A stretch of 64,000 nt of DNA, taken from assembly GCF_030409225.1 (NCBI RefSeq), contig NZ_JAUFPK010000005.1:372831-436830 (forward strand), in the 5' to 3' direction. Of this stretch, positions 1 through 8,531 are shown piece by piece. Position numbers and translations under genes: made by a program. Positions within the stretch are counted from its first letter, which is position 1. Every line of letters begins with the position of its first letter. The notes beneath the pieces were generated by a model. It ran no database searches. It worked only from the letters and a program-made list of their open reading frames with translations, and was not told the DNA's origin. Source of the DNA: Aquisalimonas lutea (GTDB lineage Bacteria; Pseudomonadota; Gammaproteobacteria; Nitrococcales; Aquisalimonadaceae).

Positions 1-100
1 GTCAGAACCTCGCTGCGGCCGTCCGATACGCCGGTGATCCGCCACGCTTTCGTTCCTGGTAGCGGTTCGGCTAATTCGATCAGACGCGGAACGGCTTCAC
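1..100 (-). pseudogene. possible degraded start of IS3-family transposase OrfB
   Basis: Directly after the OrfA stop, the minus strand can be read from a GTG at 100 as a short stretch beginning VKPFRV and continuing NRYQERKRGG, with TGA and TAG codons inside it and another stop near the window edge. IS2-group elements carry OrfB here, reached by frameshifting, and its start often contains a GVSRSN-like motif. The stretch vaguely resembles that start but is interrupted, so the element is probably dead. The remaining OrfB would lie outside the window, so this is a weak call. Confidence 0.28.
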
Positions 101-483
101 CGGGAATCGTCCGGCGGCAACAAGGGTATGCGCGAGATCAACTTTTTCGCCTGAGCCACCTCCAGGGCTTCCTTGAGAATCTCGGTCTCCATGGTCTTGC
201 GCCCCAGCAGGCGCTCGAGCTCACGCACCTGGCGCTTCAACGCCTTCACCTCGGCGGCGCTGACCACCTCGTCGCCCGAACCCACTGCCGTCATGCCACC
301 GTCGTCCATCAGCTTCTTCCACCGGAACAGGAGACTCGGGGACATACCATGGGGCCGCGCCACAAGCGATACCGATATGCCGGGCTGCTCGCACAGCGCC
401 ACCAGATCCGCCTTCTCCCGCGGCGAGTACCGACGCCGCCGCTGCACCCCTGCTACGACTTCGATGCGTTCCACCTTGGTCAC
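97..483 (-). CDS. IS3-family (IS2-like) transposase OrfA
   Basis: A 128-residue DNA-binding subunit of an insertion-sequence transposase, with a GTG start behind AAAGGAG. Residues about 17-55 form the helix-turn-helix (RRYSPREKADLVALCEQPG, then SLVARPHGMSPSLLFRWKK). Residues 75-110 form the leucine-rich coiled coil (VKALKRQVRELERLLGRKTM) typical of IS2-group OrfA. In such elements OrfA binds the terminal repeats and OrfB supplies the DDE catalytic core. OrfB would follow to the left but looks interrupted. The element lies just downstream of a broken phage replication gene and probably inserted into it. Confidence 0.85.
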   Translation of the reverse strand: MTKVERIEVVAGVQRRRRYSPREKADLVALCEQPGISVSLVARPHGMSPSLLFRWKKLMDDGGMTAVGSGDEVVSAAEVKALKRQVRELERLLGRKTMETEILKEALEVAQAKKLISRIPLLPPDDSR

Positions 484-554
484 TCCTTTGCACTAGGGCT
501 ATGCCTAGGCCTTCAGGTCAACGAACAAGGTGTCCGGTCGAAACGGGAGCTGCT

Positions 555-845
555 TCAGTCGATGCCCTTGGCGACGTACTTGGCGACATAGCCGGTTGCC
601 GTCCCACGCTGCGGGTCGATCCGCTCAACCTGGAAGCGGTGACGGCTCGCGCCTGGCTCGTCGGGCGTGTCCTCCAACGCATAGCGCTGCATGGTGTCGA
701 TCACCGCTTGGGCCGTTTGGCGCGACGAACACCACGAGATGCCAGTGCGGTGTCCCGTCTCGCTGGGGTTCGACCACCCGTAGGTCCATCGGGGCGACGC
801 ATTGCCGGTGGAGAGCTGCACGCACGCGCGTGACCTCCCCCGCAC
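555..845 (-). pseudogene. phage-type replication endonuclease (GpA-like) fragment, frameshifted
   Basis: Two minus-strand frames together give a recognisable piece of a bacteriophage P2 GpA-type rolling-circle initiator. One frame encodes DLRVVEPQRDGTPHWHLVVF, containing the HUH metal motif as HWH. After a frameshift the other encodes DEPGASRHRFQVERIDPQRG and then ATGYVAKYVAKGID, the tyrosine motif with two Tyr separated by three residues. A stop follows at 555, and both ends of the normally long protein are missing. It is therefore a prophage or plasmid relic, probably cut by the neighbouring IS. Identification rests on the HUH and YVAKYVAK motifs. Confidence 0.72.
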
Positions 846-896
846 GACCTCGCCCCCGCAGCGCGCTACCGCTTCACTCTCTGATAGAGCCAGGTG

Positions 897-1448
897 TTAC
901 TCCACTTGGGCGTATCCATAGCGCTCGAGCGCTTCGTCCAACACGTAGGGCGAGACGCACAGCCTCGGATCGCTAATGTAAACCCGCTCAAAGCGACCGA
1001 CGCCGAGCTCGAAGAGCCGCCCGCAGTATTCGTATCCATTCTGGGCGCGAACATACGACTCCGCGGTGATACCCGCGACAATGGGGACGACGCCCACAAG
1101 TACAACGCCGCCCCAGATCCACACGGAAAGCCATTTCGATACTGTCCGCTTCACGCTGTCGCCAATCCGGATGTAGTGCAAAAGCACCACGTAGCCGGTG
1201 AGGAGAGGGGCGCCGATGCCCACCCAGACGAGTCCGGCAGCAGCAAAGTTGGCATAGTTGACCCGCACCACCGGCCCCGAATTGGCGAGGGGTTGGTAGT
1301 AATCCTGTACGAATGCCTCGTACATGAATTGCGGCGCAAACCATGCAAGCAACAACATCGCCACACCGACGCCGAGCACAGCGAGCTGTTTACCCTGCTC
1401 CATGGGGCCGCCGAAGGGTTCTTCAGTTTTCTTCTGCTCGCGCCTCAT
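897..1448 (-). CDS. three-TM membrane protein, candidate immunity partner of the upstream toxin-like gene
   Basis: A 183-residue inner-membrane protein; I do not recognise the family with certainty. Three hydrophobic segments are visible: about 21-41 (LAVLGVGVAMLLLAWFAP), 67-92 (GLVWVGIGAPLLTGYVVLL) and 107-130 (WIWGGVVLVGVVPIVAGI). A polar tail follows with two Cys (EYCGRL and PRLCVSP), probably periplasmic and possibly disulphide-linked. The ATG at 1448 was chosen because it lies one base from the stop of the upstream gene (TGACATG), indicating translational coupling. Small multi-TM proteins placed directly after pore-forming toxins are often their immunity proteins. That role is inferred from order and topology only. 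Confidence 0.6.
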   Translation of the reverse strand: MRREQKKTEEPFGGPMEQGKQLAVLGVGVAMLLLAWFAPQFMYEAFVQDYYQPLANSGPVVRVNYANFAAAGLVWVGIGAPLLTGYVVLLHYIRIGDSVKRTVSKWLSVWIWGGVVLVGVVPIVAGITAESYVRAQNGYEYCGRLFELGVGRFERVYISDPRLCVSPYVLDEALERYGYAQVE

Positions 1449-1449
1449 G

Positions 1450-2412
1450 TCAGCGAAGCACCGGCATGTGTATCCACCCCCTGTAGAGGTGGGGTCCGGT
1501 CCAATGGCGCAGGGCCTGCTCACCGCGGCGCCGTATCGTCTCAAGAATCTCCTCGGTCACTGCGTCAGCCAGATCGACCAGTGTGTTTTCGGCCGCTACG
1601 CGCGCTCGGCAGCCCCACGTATCGATGCGGCCAAGCTCGCGCAAGAGGTTTTCCAGCTGCCAGCAGAGCCTGTCGGTCAGCTGCAGCCGACTATCGAGCG
1701 CATCCAGACCCACGCTCGTCGCGCCACCGACGATGATCGCCAACACCAGCGGGCCGACAACCGTCGCCCCCGCAGTTGCAGCAGTCCCGCCAATCAATGC
1801 TGCGAATGCTGCACTGGCCGAGATCTTGAGGATGTCCGTCGTCAACGTACCCACGAGGCGCGTCAGCGTGAACTTGTCGTCGAGTAGGTACTGAAGTACG
1901 CGATAAGCACCAATTAGGACGAATGTCAGGCGCGCGCCGGCCTTCGCCGCGTCCTTCACGCCGAGACGACCAATACCCATTGAGACTATCTTCGGATTGT
2001 CGGCCAGGTAGCGAGTTCCCTGAATCACGCTGCGGCCCGCCGGCCAACCCTTGAAAATGATATAGCGCTCGCCCGCATAGCTCCGGATGTGGTAGCTACC
2101 GAGCCCTTTGAAGTCCGCCATCAGTCGAGCAACGTCAACCCCACTGCGTACATTGGCCACATTGCCCAGAACACCCTCGATGATCCGGTCCACCCGCTCG
2201 CTCTGTTGCGGGTCGTCAGGCCAAACATCGCGCGTTGCCGCACGCCATACCGCGTCGGCGTCGGTACGGCTCATACGCCCGGACTGGACACTGTGTTCCA
2301 GCCAGACGCCGAATAGCTCGTCCTCGGAAATAACGGTGGCTTCGTACTGATTACGCGGCATGCTCATGCCGCGCCGAATAGGCTGAAGAGACTGCGAGCA
2401 CTGCGTCGCCAT
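1450..2412 (-). CDS. putative pore-forming toxin / secreted effector-like protein
   Basis: A 320-residue protein; the ATG at 2412 sits behind a strong AAGGAGGT site. The N-terminal 150 residues are polar. A conserved-looking block follows (YHIRSYAGERYIIFKGWP, then GTRYLADNPKIVSMGIG). Next come a hydrophobic stretch (LTFVLIGAYRVLQYLL) and a Gly/Ala-rich membrane hairpin at about 205-240 (AAFAALIGGTAATAGATVVG, then PLVLAIIVGGATSVGLDALD). There is no signal peptide. This polar head plus Gly-rich hairpin recalls colicin-like and type VI-delivered membrane-disrupting effectors, and I have a memory of the GTRYLA-NPK block in such proteins. A metabolic membrane protein cannot be excluded. It is coupled to the three-TM gene at 897-1448. 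Confidence 0.55.
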   Translation of the reverse strand: MATQCSQSLQPIRRGMSMPRNQYEATVISEDELFGVWLEHSVQSGRMSRTDADAVWRAATRDVWPDDPQQSERVDRIIEGVLGNVANVRSGVDVARLMADFKGLGSYHIRSYAGERYIIFKGWPAGRSVIQGTRYLADNPKIVSMGIGRLGVKDAAKAGARLTFVLIGAYRVLQYLLDDKFTLTRLVGTLTTDILKISASAAFAALIGGTAATAGATVVGPLVLAIIVGGATSVGLDALDSRLQLTDRLCWQLENLLRELGRIDTWGCRARVAAENTLVDLADAVTEEILETIRRRGEQALRHWTGPHLYRGWIHMPVLR

Positions 2413-2649
2413 AAAGACCTCCTTGTCACTGACAGACTGAACGACGCACCGCCGTTGTAGCGGGGCGAAACTTCCAGCGAGCAAACGCCGATTGACGTCT
2501 TCTCCATTGCTCACGAGGAAACCTTATATGACTCCCTGGTCGCGCGACAAGCCGAAATGGCTATCTCCTGAGATGCAGGCCAACGGAACCGCCAGATTCA
2601 AAGCTCAGTGTACTTGCGCGTTGCCCCGCGCCCGATCCACTGGACACTT

Positions 2650-2766
2650 CTAAATCATCCTGGACATCTCGACGACCGATTCATGTTGGCCGATTACAGT
2701 CGCCGAAATCACGGCGCCACCGAAAAGACTCATCAACAGCAGCAAGTAGTTCAAAAACCTTCTCAT
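2650..2766 (-). CDS. possible 38-residue single-TM protein
   Basis: A short minus-strand frame starting MRRFLNYLLLLMSLFGG forms one clear membrane segment followed by a short polar tail. It overlaps another minus-strand frame. The N-terminus resembles in pattern the start of the small membrane protein at 43173 (MTRFLSIVVLLVAGY), which lies behind the orphan Hcp gene. It may be a truncated member of the same kind or a chance hydrophobic frame. No good ribosome-binding site is visible. Confidence 0.2.
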   Translation of the reverse strand: MRRFLNYLLLLMSLFGGAVISATVIGQHESVVEMSRMI

Positions 2767-3055
2767 TGTTCGGGTTGCTCTTCTTCCGTTCTTGCAATTT
2801 CTCCATTTGCTTCTGCACGCGCAAGTTATAGTCCCGTATTTCGCCCTCAATACCGATGGAACCGGCCTGCGAGCTTCTGTGTTTCACAGGAATCTGATAC
2901 GCCTTGAAGCGATGTGCGACGTTGTGGAACTCGTCCAAGAAACGAAAATCAATGGCAAGAGCGCCTAGACCGAGGCTCGTTCCTTACGGTTGCGCCGCAG
3001 CCACTTCCGAAGCGTCGGTGCTATATGCCGCAGCGACGGTAGACGGGAGCCGCAT
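2681..3055 (-). pseudogene. possible decayed gene with in-frame stop
   Basis: From an ATG at 3055 the minus strand reads MRLPSTVAAAYSTDASEV and then meets TAA at 2984-2986. After that the same frame stays open to 2681, with a protein-like sequence (DEFHNVAHRFKAYQIPVKHR, later a charged helix QKQMEKLQERKKSNPNNEKV). The family is not recognised. It may be a remnant of a gene belonging to the toxin-like locus, or an open frame without meaning. Confidence 0.2.
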
Positions 3056-3177
3056 TGCCGGTGCGTTCGTAGAGCCGAATCCTGCCCGGTCGCATCCGGA
3101 TCGTCCGGTCCATGTCCTCATAATTACCTGAAAGGATGTCACTGATTTCCACATCCGATTTGCGGGGAACCGTCACT

Positions 3178-4089
3178 CTAAGAGGATGGATGGCCAGTCG
3201 ATGCCTCGGCACGGGCGATGATCATCTCGCGCAGCGCCGTCGCGGCGGCGGAAAGCGGGTGACGACGGCGCTGTATGATGCCGAGCGGGCGTGCGACGTG
3301 GGGCTGCACCAGTGGCCGATACTCGATGCCGTGGGTGGCGATCTGCCGGAAGCTGAGCTCCGGCAGCACGCTGATGCCGACGCCAGCGGCCACCATTCGC
3401 CCGACGGTGGCGATCTGGCTGGCATCGCAGAGGATATCCAGCGTTTTACCCACGTCGCCCATGGTGCGGTCGATGTCCTGGCGGGAGCTGGACAGCCGGT
3501 GGATGCTGATGAAGGGGTGACCGGCGAGCTGCGCCCACTCGACCTGCGACTGTGCCAGCAGCGCATGGCCGCTGGGGCAGACGGCGACGTAACGGTCCTC
3601 CAGCACCGGCTCGAAGTGGAACTCCTCGGCGTCGAGGGGCGGCACCGAGAGCCCCAGGTCGGCGCGGCCTTCTCGCACCATGGCGTTGACCTGCTCGGCG
3701 AGCAAGTCGTGCAGGGCGAAGTTGATGCGCGGGTGGCGGTCGTGAAAGGCGGCGATGATGCCTGGCAGCAGGCCGGCGGCCAGCGTGGGCAAGGCCGCTA
3801 CGGTGACCTTGCCGCGATTCTTGGAGAAGAGGTCGTCGAGATCCTCGAAGGCTTCCGTCCAGTCGTTGAGCAGGCGGGTGGCCACGGGCAGGAAGGCTTC
3901 GCCTTCCGGGGTCAGCGACAGCTGACGAGCGGTGCGCGAGAACAGCGCACCGCCCACGCTCTCTTCCAGCTTGCGCAGGGCAATGGAAATGGCGGGCTGG
4001 GAAAGGTGGATGCGCTCGCTGGCCTCGGCGAGGCTGCGTGACTGCGCTACGGCCACGAAGGCGCTGAGCTGACGGATGCTGGGTCTCAT
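3178..4089 (-). CDS. LysR-family transcriptional regulator of the TAXI-TRAP operon
   Basis: A 303-residue protein with the standard LysR layout. The winged helix is at about 5-62 (FVAVAQSRSLAEASERIHLS, then QPAISIALRKLEE), and a periplasmic-binding-like effector domain lies at about 90-295. It is divergent from the TAXI-TRAP operon, and the shared AT-rich intergenic region is the expected operator. LysR proteins in this position normally respond to the substrate or an intermediate of the adjacent pathway, so it is the likely activator of 4264-8874. The ligand cannot be read from the sequence. Confidence 0.93.
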   Translation of the reverse strand: MRPSIRQLSAFVAVAQSRSLAEASERIHLSQPAISIALRKLEESVGGALFSRTARQLSLTPEGEAFLPVATRLLNDWTEAFEDLDDLFSKNRGKVTVAALPTLAAGLLPGIIAAFHDRHPRINFALHDLLAEQVNAMVREGRADLGLSVPPLDAEEFHFEPVLEDRYVAVCPSGHALLAQSQVEWAQLAGHPFISIHRLSSSRQDIDRTMGDVGKTLDILCDASQIATVGRMVAAGVGISVLPELSFRQIATHGIEYRPLVQPHVARPLGIIQRRRHPLSAAATALREMIIARAEASTGHPSS

Positions 4090-4263
4090 TTAAAAAGTAA
4101 AACATAGTTTAAAAACAATTCAATATACAAAAAATGGAGCGGTGTCCACGCTGGAAAGCGTGCCATGGGCCACCGCCATGAGAGGACATTGCTTCCTGGC
4201 TGTGCGGCCCGTGAGCGCATCCATGACGACAACAAGCCCGCTACCGGGCAGGAGGAGCCAACC
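4090..4263. promoter_or_regulatory. AT-rich divergent promoter region between LysR and TAXI-TRAP genes
   Basis: About 45 bases next to the LysR start (4090-4135) are strongly AT-rich (for example AGTTTAAAAACAATTCAATA), unlike the surrounding DNA. They lie between divergent start codons, the usual position for a LysR site and the paired promoters. I could not settle on a single T-N11-A box. An AGGAGGAG ribosome-binding site precedes the ATG at 4264. Confidence 0.45.
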
Positions 4264-5229
4264 ATGAAAACGCTGCTCACGGCTGCGGCCGCCAGTGCCG
4301 CAATCCTCACCGCTGCCGCCGTTCCGGCCCAGGAACGCCTGCTGATCGGCTCGACCTCCAGCTCCTCGAGCCACTACGGCTACTTCGTGGCGGTCAATCA
4401 GATCATCAACAGCGAGCTCGACGGTGTGAGTTCCTCCGTTGCCGAAACCGGTGCCACCGTCGACAACCTGCGTCGGCTCAGCCGCGACCAGATCGATATG
4501 GGGCTGGTGACCACCAACACCGGCTATCATGCCTATGCGGGGCAGGGCGACTTCGCGGACCGCGCCGTGGACAGCCGGCTGCTGTGGGTCTACACCGTGG
4601 CGCCGCAGAACGTGGTGCTGCGCGAAGACGCCGGGGTCGAGAGTCTCGACGATCTGGACGGGGTGCGCCTCAATCCGGGGATTACCGGTTCGGCCACCGA
4701 GAGCACCACCGAGGCAGTCCTGGAAACCCTCGGCATCGCGCCGGAGTACGTGCGCGGCTCCACCACCGATGTGGTCGCTTCCATCAAGGACGATCGCATC
4801 GCCGGCTATGTGAAGTCGGGGGTCGGCAACCGCCTGGACGGCTCGACCATGGACATCGCCACCTTTACGCCCATCGAGGTGCTCTCGCTCAGCGACGAGC
4901 AGGCCGCGACCTTGCGCCGCGAGATGCCCGACATTGCCGTGGTGGACATTCCCGAGGGCGCGGGCGAGGGCATTCCTGCCTATACCACCTGGGCCTTCGG
5001 TGTGGCCGTGCATGCTCATCCGGACATGGACGAGGAGACCGCCTATCAGATCGTCAAGGCCGTGATGGAGAACCCCGAGCCCCAGGCCAACGCCTTCTCC
5101 GCGGTCAAGGATGCCGACCTGGCGGAGATGACCCTTGAGGTGGGGACCGTGCCGCTGCACGCCGGCGCTGCCCGCTACTTCGAGGAGCAGGGGATGGAGA
5201 TCCCTGACGCTCTGCAGCCTGCGGAATAA
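4264..5229 (+). CDS. TAXI-family TRAP transporter solute-binding protein
   Basis: A 321-residue periplasmic receptor. A Sec signal peptide occupies residues 1-22 (MKTLLTAAAASAAILTAAA, cleavage near PAQE). The mature protein begins LLIGSTSSSSSHYGYFVAV, the TAXI pattern, and later shows LRRLSRDQIDMGLVTTNTG and DDLDGVRLNPGITGSATE. TAXI proteins capture an organic acid or amino-acid-like ligand and deliver it to a fused TRAP permease, here the next gene (21-bp gap). The ATG at 4264 was chosen for its ribosome-binding site and for giving a complete signal peptide; an upstream frame extension lacks both. Confidence 0.93.
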   Translation: MKTLLTAAAASAAILTAAAVPAQERLLIGSTSSSSSHYGYFVAVNQIINSELDGVSSSVAETGATVDNLRRLSRDQIDMGLVTTNTGYHAYAGQGDFADRAVDSRLLWVYTVAPQNVVLREDAGVESLDDLDGVRLNPGITGSATESTTEAVLETLGIAPEYVRGSTTDVVASIKDDRIAGYVKSGVGNRLDGSTMDIATFTPIEVLSLSDEQAATLRREMPDIAVVDIPEGAGEGIPAYTTWAFGVAVHAHPDMDEETAYQIVKAVMENPEPQANAFSAVKDADLAEMTLEVGTVPLHAGAARYFEEQGMEIPDALQPAE

Positions 5230-5250
5230 GGCTCGGCCGAGAAGCTTCCC

Positions 5251-7143
5251 ATGCGCGAGAACCTGACCCGAGTCCTGGCCCTGACGCTCGGTGGGCTGAT
5301 CCTCTATACATCGGCCACCGGCCCCTTCGAGAGCCTGATCCAGCGCGGGATCTTTCTCGCGCTGGTGATCCTTCTGGGGTTGACCGTGTATCCCCTGTGG
5401 GCCGGCACCCGCTGGCGGCCCCTCGGCCTGGCCGTCGACCTGTCGCTGGCGGTGGGCGCGGTGGTGGCCTGCGGTTACGTGGTGATGAACCAGCAGCGCA
5501 TTCTGGTGGAACTGCCCTGGGCGGGACCGCGCGAAATGCTTTTCACGGGCGTGCTGCTGGTCGCGATCCTCGAACTGTCGCGGCGCAGCATCGGGGTGAT
5601 CTTTCCGCTGCTGGTATTGGCCGGCCTGGCCTATGCCTGGTTCGGGGCGCTCATACCCGGCCCGCTGGGGCATCGCGGCTTCGACCTGGCCTACATGACC
5701 GAGACCATCTATCTCGGGGACCTGGGTGTATGGGGCATGCTGGTCGGAGTCGCCGCCACCACCATCGCGGCCTTCGTGCTGTTCGGCTGCCTGCTGCTGC
5801 ACACCGGTGGCGGACAGACCTTCATGGATCTGGCCCTGCGGATCAGCGGGCGCTCGCCCGGGGGCGCGGCCAAGGTGGCCACCGTGGCTTCGGGGCTGTT
5901 CGGCATGGTTAGCGGCAGCGCGGTGGCCAACGTGGCCACCACCGGCAACTTCACGATCCCCATGATGAAGCGGCTCGACTACCCCCGCCCCTTCGCCTCC
6001 GGCGTGGAAGCCGTGGCCTCCACCGGCGGGCAGATCGCACCGCCGATCCTCGGGGCGGCTGCCTTCATCATGGCCGAGATCCTCGGCGAGAGTTACGTCC
6101 GCATCGCCCTGGCGGCGCTGCTGCCGGCAATCCTCTTCTACCTGGGTGTGTTCCTGACCATCCACCTGGTGGCCAAGCGACGCCAGCTGCGCGTGGTGCC
6201 CGACGACGAGCTGCCCAGCTGGGTCGAGGTACTGCGCCCGGCGCGCCTCGTGCCGATCCTCGCTGCCCTGGGCGGGCTCTTCTACGGCGTGCTCTCCGGG
6301 CGCTCCATCCAGATGGCGGCGTTCTACGGCATCTCGATGACGGTGCTCACCTTCGTGCCCTTTGCGCTGCTGGCGCGGATGGGGTGGCGCGAGATCGTCG
6401 GCAAGCTGCTGTCGGGGCTCACGGATGCCGGGCGGGGCATGGTGATCATCGGCGTGCTGCTCGCCGGGGCGCAGATCCTGGTGGCGATGATCGGCATGAC
6501 CGGCATCGGGGTGACGCTCGCCAGCCTGATCGTCAACGTGGGCGGCGAATCGCTGTTCCTGGTGGCGGGCATCGTCGGCGGCGTGTGCCTGATTCTGGGC
6601 ATGGGCATTCCCACCACCGCCGCCTATGTGCTGGTGGCCTCGGTGCTGGCGCCAGCGCTGACCACCGTCGGCGTCGAGCCGCTGATCGCCCATCTGTTCG
6701 TGTTCTACTTCGCCACGTTGTCGGTCATCACGCCGCCGGTATGCGTGGCGGTGTTCGTGGCGGCGGGCATCGCCGATACCAACTGGCTGCCGGCGGCCGG
6801 CGAGGCCGTGCGCCTGGCGGCGGCCATCTACGTGATCCCCTTTCTGCTGCTGATCTATCCCGCCCTGGCCGGTTTCGGCGGCGCGGTCGATATCCTGCTT
6901 GCGATCTGTCAGGGCGTCGTCTTCGTGCTGGCCTTCGCCTCTCTGATATCGCGGGTGGCGATCACCGGCCATCGTCTGCTCGATGTCGCCGGTCTGGTGT
7001 TGGTGATCGGCCTGGCGCTGACGCCGGGGTGGCTTACCACCACGGCCGCGTTGCTGGCGCTGGTGGCCCTGTACGGCACGCGGCGGCGCGCCCCCATACG
7101 CGGCGCTGCCGGAAAGGTACCGGCGGAGGAGACGCACCCATGA
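5251..7143 (+). CDS. TRAP transporter fused small/large membrane subunits (TAXI type)
   Basis: A 630-residue permease in which the 4-TM small subunit (about 1-140) is fused to the 12-TM DctM-like subunit, the usual form in TAXI systems. DctM signatures are visible: a Gly/Ser-rich segment GLFGMVSGSAVANVATTGNF near residue 215, then GGQIAPPILGAAAFIMAE and GMGIPTTAAYVLVASVLAP. These systems use the sodium gradient to import the ligand held by the binding protein. The stop overlaps the next start (ATGA at 7140-7143), so the enzyme genes are co-translated. Confidence 0.93.
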   Translation: MRENLTRVLALTLGGLILYTSATGPFESLIQRGIFLALVILLGLTVYPLWAGTRWRPLGLAVDLSLAVGAVVACGYVVMNQQRILVELPWAGPREMLFTGVLLVAILELSRRSIGVIFPLLVLAGLAYAWFGALIPGPLGHRGFDLAYMTETIYLGDLGVWGMLVGVAATTIAAFVLFGCLLLHTGGGQTFMDLALRISGRSPGGAAKVATVASGLFGMVSGSAVANVATTGNFTIPMMKRLDYPRPFASGVEAVASTGGQIAPPILGAAAFIMAEILGESYVRIALAALLPAILFYLGVFLTIHLVAKRRQLRVVPDDELPSWVEVLRPARLVPILAALGGLFYGVLSGRSIQMAAFYGISMTVLTFVPFALLARMGWREIVGKLLSGLTDAGRGMVIIGVLLAGAQILVAMIGMTGIGVTLASLIVNVGGESLFLVAGIVGGVCLILGMGIPTTAAYVLVASVLAPALTTVGVEPLIAHLFVFYFATLSVITPPVCVAVFVAAGIADTNWLPAAGEAVRLAAAIYVIPFLLLIYPALAGFGGAVDILLAICQGVVFVLAFASLISRVAITGHRLLDVAGLVLVIGLALTPGWLTTTAALLALVALYGTRRRAPIRGAAGKVPAEETHP

Positions 7144-8531
7144 CCTTTCTGCTGGGAAGCGGTGCCGGCTTCTCCGGCGACCGCACCGATGCGGCGATCC
7201 CGGTGGTGGCCGAGCTGGTTCGTCGTGGCCAGCCCTGTGCGCTGCTCTTCGAGACCCTGGGCGAACGCACTCTGGCGGCGGCGCATCGCGCCATGCGCGA
7301 CGATCCCGCCAAGGGCTATGAGCCGCTGCTGGACGAGCTGCTCTCTCCCGTGCTCGGCGACTGCCTGGCCCACGGCGTTCGCGTGCTGGGCAACTTCGGC
7401 GCCGCCAACCCGCTGGGGGCGTGCCGGCGCGTGCGCTCGCTGGCCAAGGCCGCGGGCAGGGAGGCGACGCGTATCGGCCTGGTGGAAGGGGACGACATCC
7501 GCGACCGCCTGGCGGGCCTGGATCTTCAGCGCTGGGAGGCGGAGAACCGTGAGCTGCCGGGTGCCGAAGCGTTGATATCGGCCAACGTCTATCTCGGGGC
7601 AGCCCCTCTGGTGCAGGCCCTGGCGCAAGGGGCCGAGGTGGTGGTGACCGGGCGCGTTGCCGACCCGGCGCTGTTCCTGGCTCCGCTGGTGCATCATTTC
7701 GGCTGGGCCTGGGACGACTGGGACCGGCTGGCCGCGGGCATGATGGCCGGGCACCTCGGGGAATGCGGTGCCCAGGTGACCGGCGGCTACTTTGCCGACC
7801 CGGGGTTCAAGGACGTGCCCGGGCTGGCCACGGTGGGTTATCCCATCATCGAGGTGGAGGAAGACGGCAGCCTGGTGGTCACCAAGCCTCCGGGTACCGG
7901 CGGCCAGGTGACCCAGCGCACGGTCAAGGAGCAGCTGCTGTACGAGGTGCACGACCCTGCCAACTATCTGACCCCGGACGTGGTGGTGGATCTCAGCCAA
8001 GTCGTCGTGCGCGAGGTGGGGCCCGATCGGGTGGCCGTAAGCGGAATCCGCGGCAAGCCGGCGCCGGAACGGCTCAAGACCACCGTGTGCTACGAAGGCG
8101 GCTGGCAGGGCGAGGCGGAGATCTCCTACGCCGGCCCCAATGCGCTGGCCCGGGCTCGGCTGGCGGCCGAGATTCTCCGCGAGCGGCTGGGCTTTCGTGC
8201 ACCGCCCGAGCTGCGCTCGCGGCTGGACCTGATCGGCCATGCCAGCGTCTTCGACAGTGACGGCGGCGACCTGCAGATGCAACGACAGCCGAGCGAGTCC
8301 GGCGACTACCGCCTGCGGCTGGCCGTCGAGCACCCCGAGCGGCACCGGGTCGAGCGCGCCACCCAGGAGCTTCTGGCCCTCTACTGCGCGGGGCCGGCGG
8401 GCGGCGGCGGGGTGCGTCGCCACTTCCAGCGCCGCGTCTGCACCGCCTCCTACCTGGTTAAGCGCAGCGATGTGGTCGCCTGCGCCACCCTGTTCGACGA
8501 GAGGAGCCATGCCCATGCCACCAGTCACTGA
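7140..8531 (+). CDS. AtuA-like protein (DUF1446 family), large component
   Basis: A 463-residue cytoplasmic protein of the acyclic-terpene-utilisation AtuA/DUF1446 family. Recognisable blocks are FLLGSGAGFSGDRTDAAIPV at the start, ANVYLGAAPLVQALAQGA, VVVTGRVADPALFLAPL, and AGHLGECGAQVTGGYFADPG with YPIIEVEEDGS. AtuA was named from terpenoid degradation in Pseudomonas, but most homologues sit beside organic-acid transporters and have no settled reaction. The ATG overlaps the permease stop and the reading frame overlaps the next gene. The small C-terminal AtuA part is a separate gene here. The substrate is presumably what the TAXI system imports. Confidence 0.85.
   Translation: MTFLLGSGAGFSGDRTDAAIPVVAELVRRGQPCALLFETLGERTLAAAHRAMRDDPAKGYEPLLDELLSPVLGDCLAHGVRVLGNFGAANPLGACRRVRSLAKAAGREATRIGLVEGDDIRDRLAGLDLQRWEAENRELPGAEALISANVYLGAAPLVQALAQGAEVVVTGRVADPALFLAPLVHHFGWAWDDWDRLAAGMMAGHLGECGAQVTGGYFADPGFKDVPGLATVGYPIIEVEEDGSLVVTKPPGTGGQVTQRTVKEQLLYEVHDPANYLTPDVVVDLSQVVVREVGPDRVAVSGIRGKPAPERLKTTVCYEGGWQGEAEISYAGPNALARARLAAEILRERLGFRAPPELRSRLDLIGHASVFDSDGGDLQMQRQPSESGDYRLRLAVEHPERHRVERATQELLALYCAGPAGGGGVRRHFQRRVCTASYLVKRSDVVACATLFDERSHAHATSH

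Larger units (their letters stand above)
2413..3177. other. 765-bp stretch with only decayed or doubtful reading frames
   Basis: No clear gene is visible between the toxin-like gene and the LysR gene. The first about 100 bases upstream of 2412 should carry the toxin promoter. The rest holds short minus-strand frames described separately, plus a 63-codon frame at 3021-3212 (containing EDMDRTIRMRPGRIRLYER) that I do not recognise. The composition is less GC-rich than the genes to the right, in keeping with acquired, degrading DNA. Confidence 0.5.

Noticed and set aside
4120-7137. A 1005-codon open frame on the minus strand opposite the TAXI-TRAP genes
   Set aside because: It is low-complexity in Gln, His, Gly and Arg, as expected opposite GC-rich membrane-protein genes, and overlaps three clearly real plus-strand genes.
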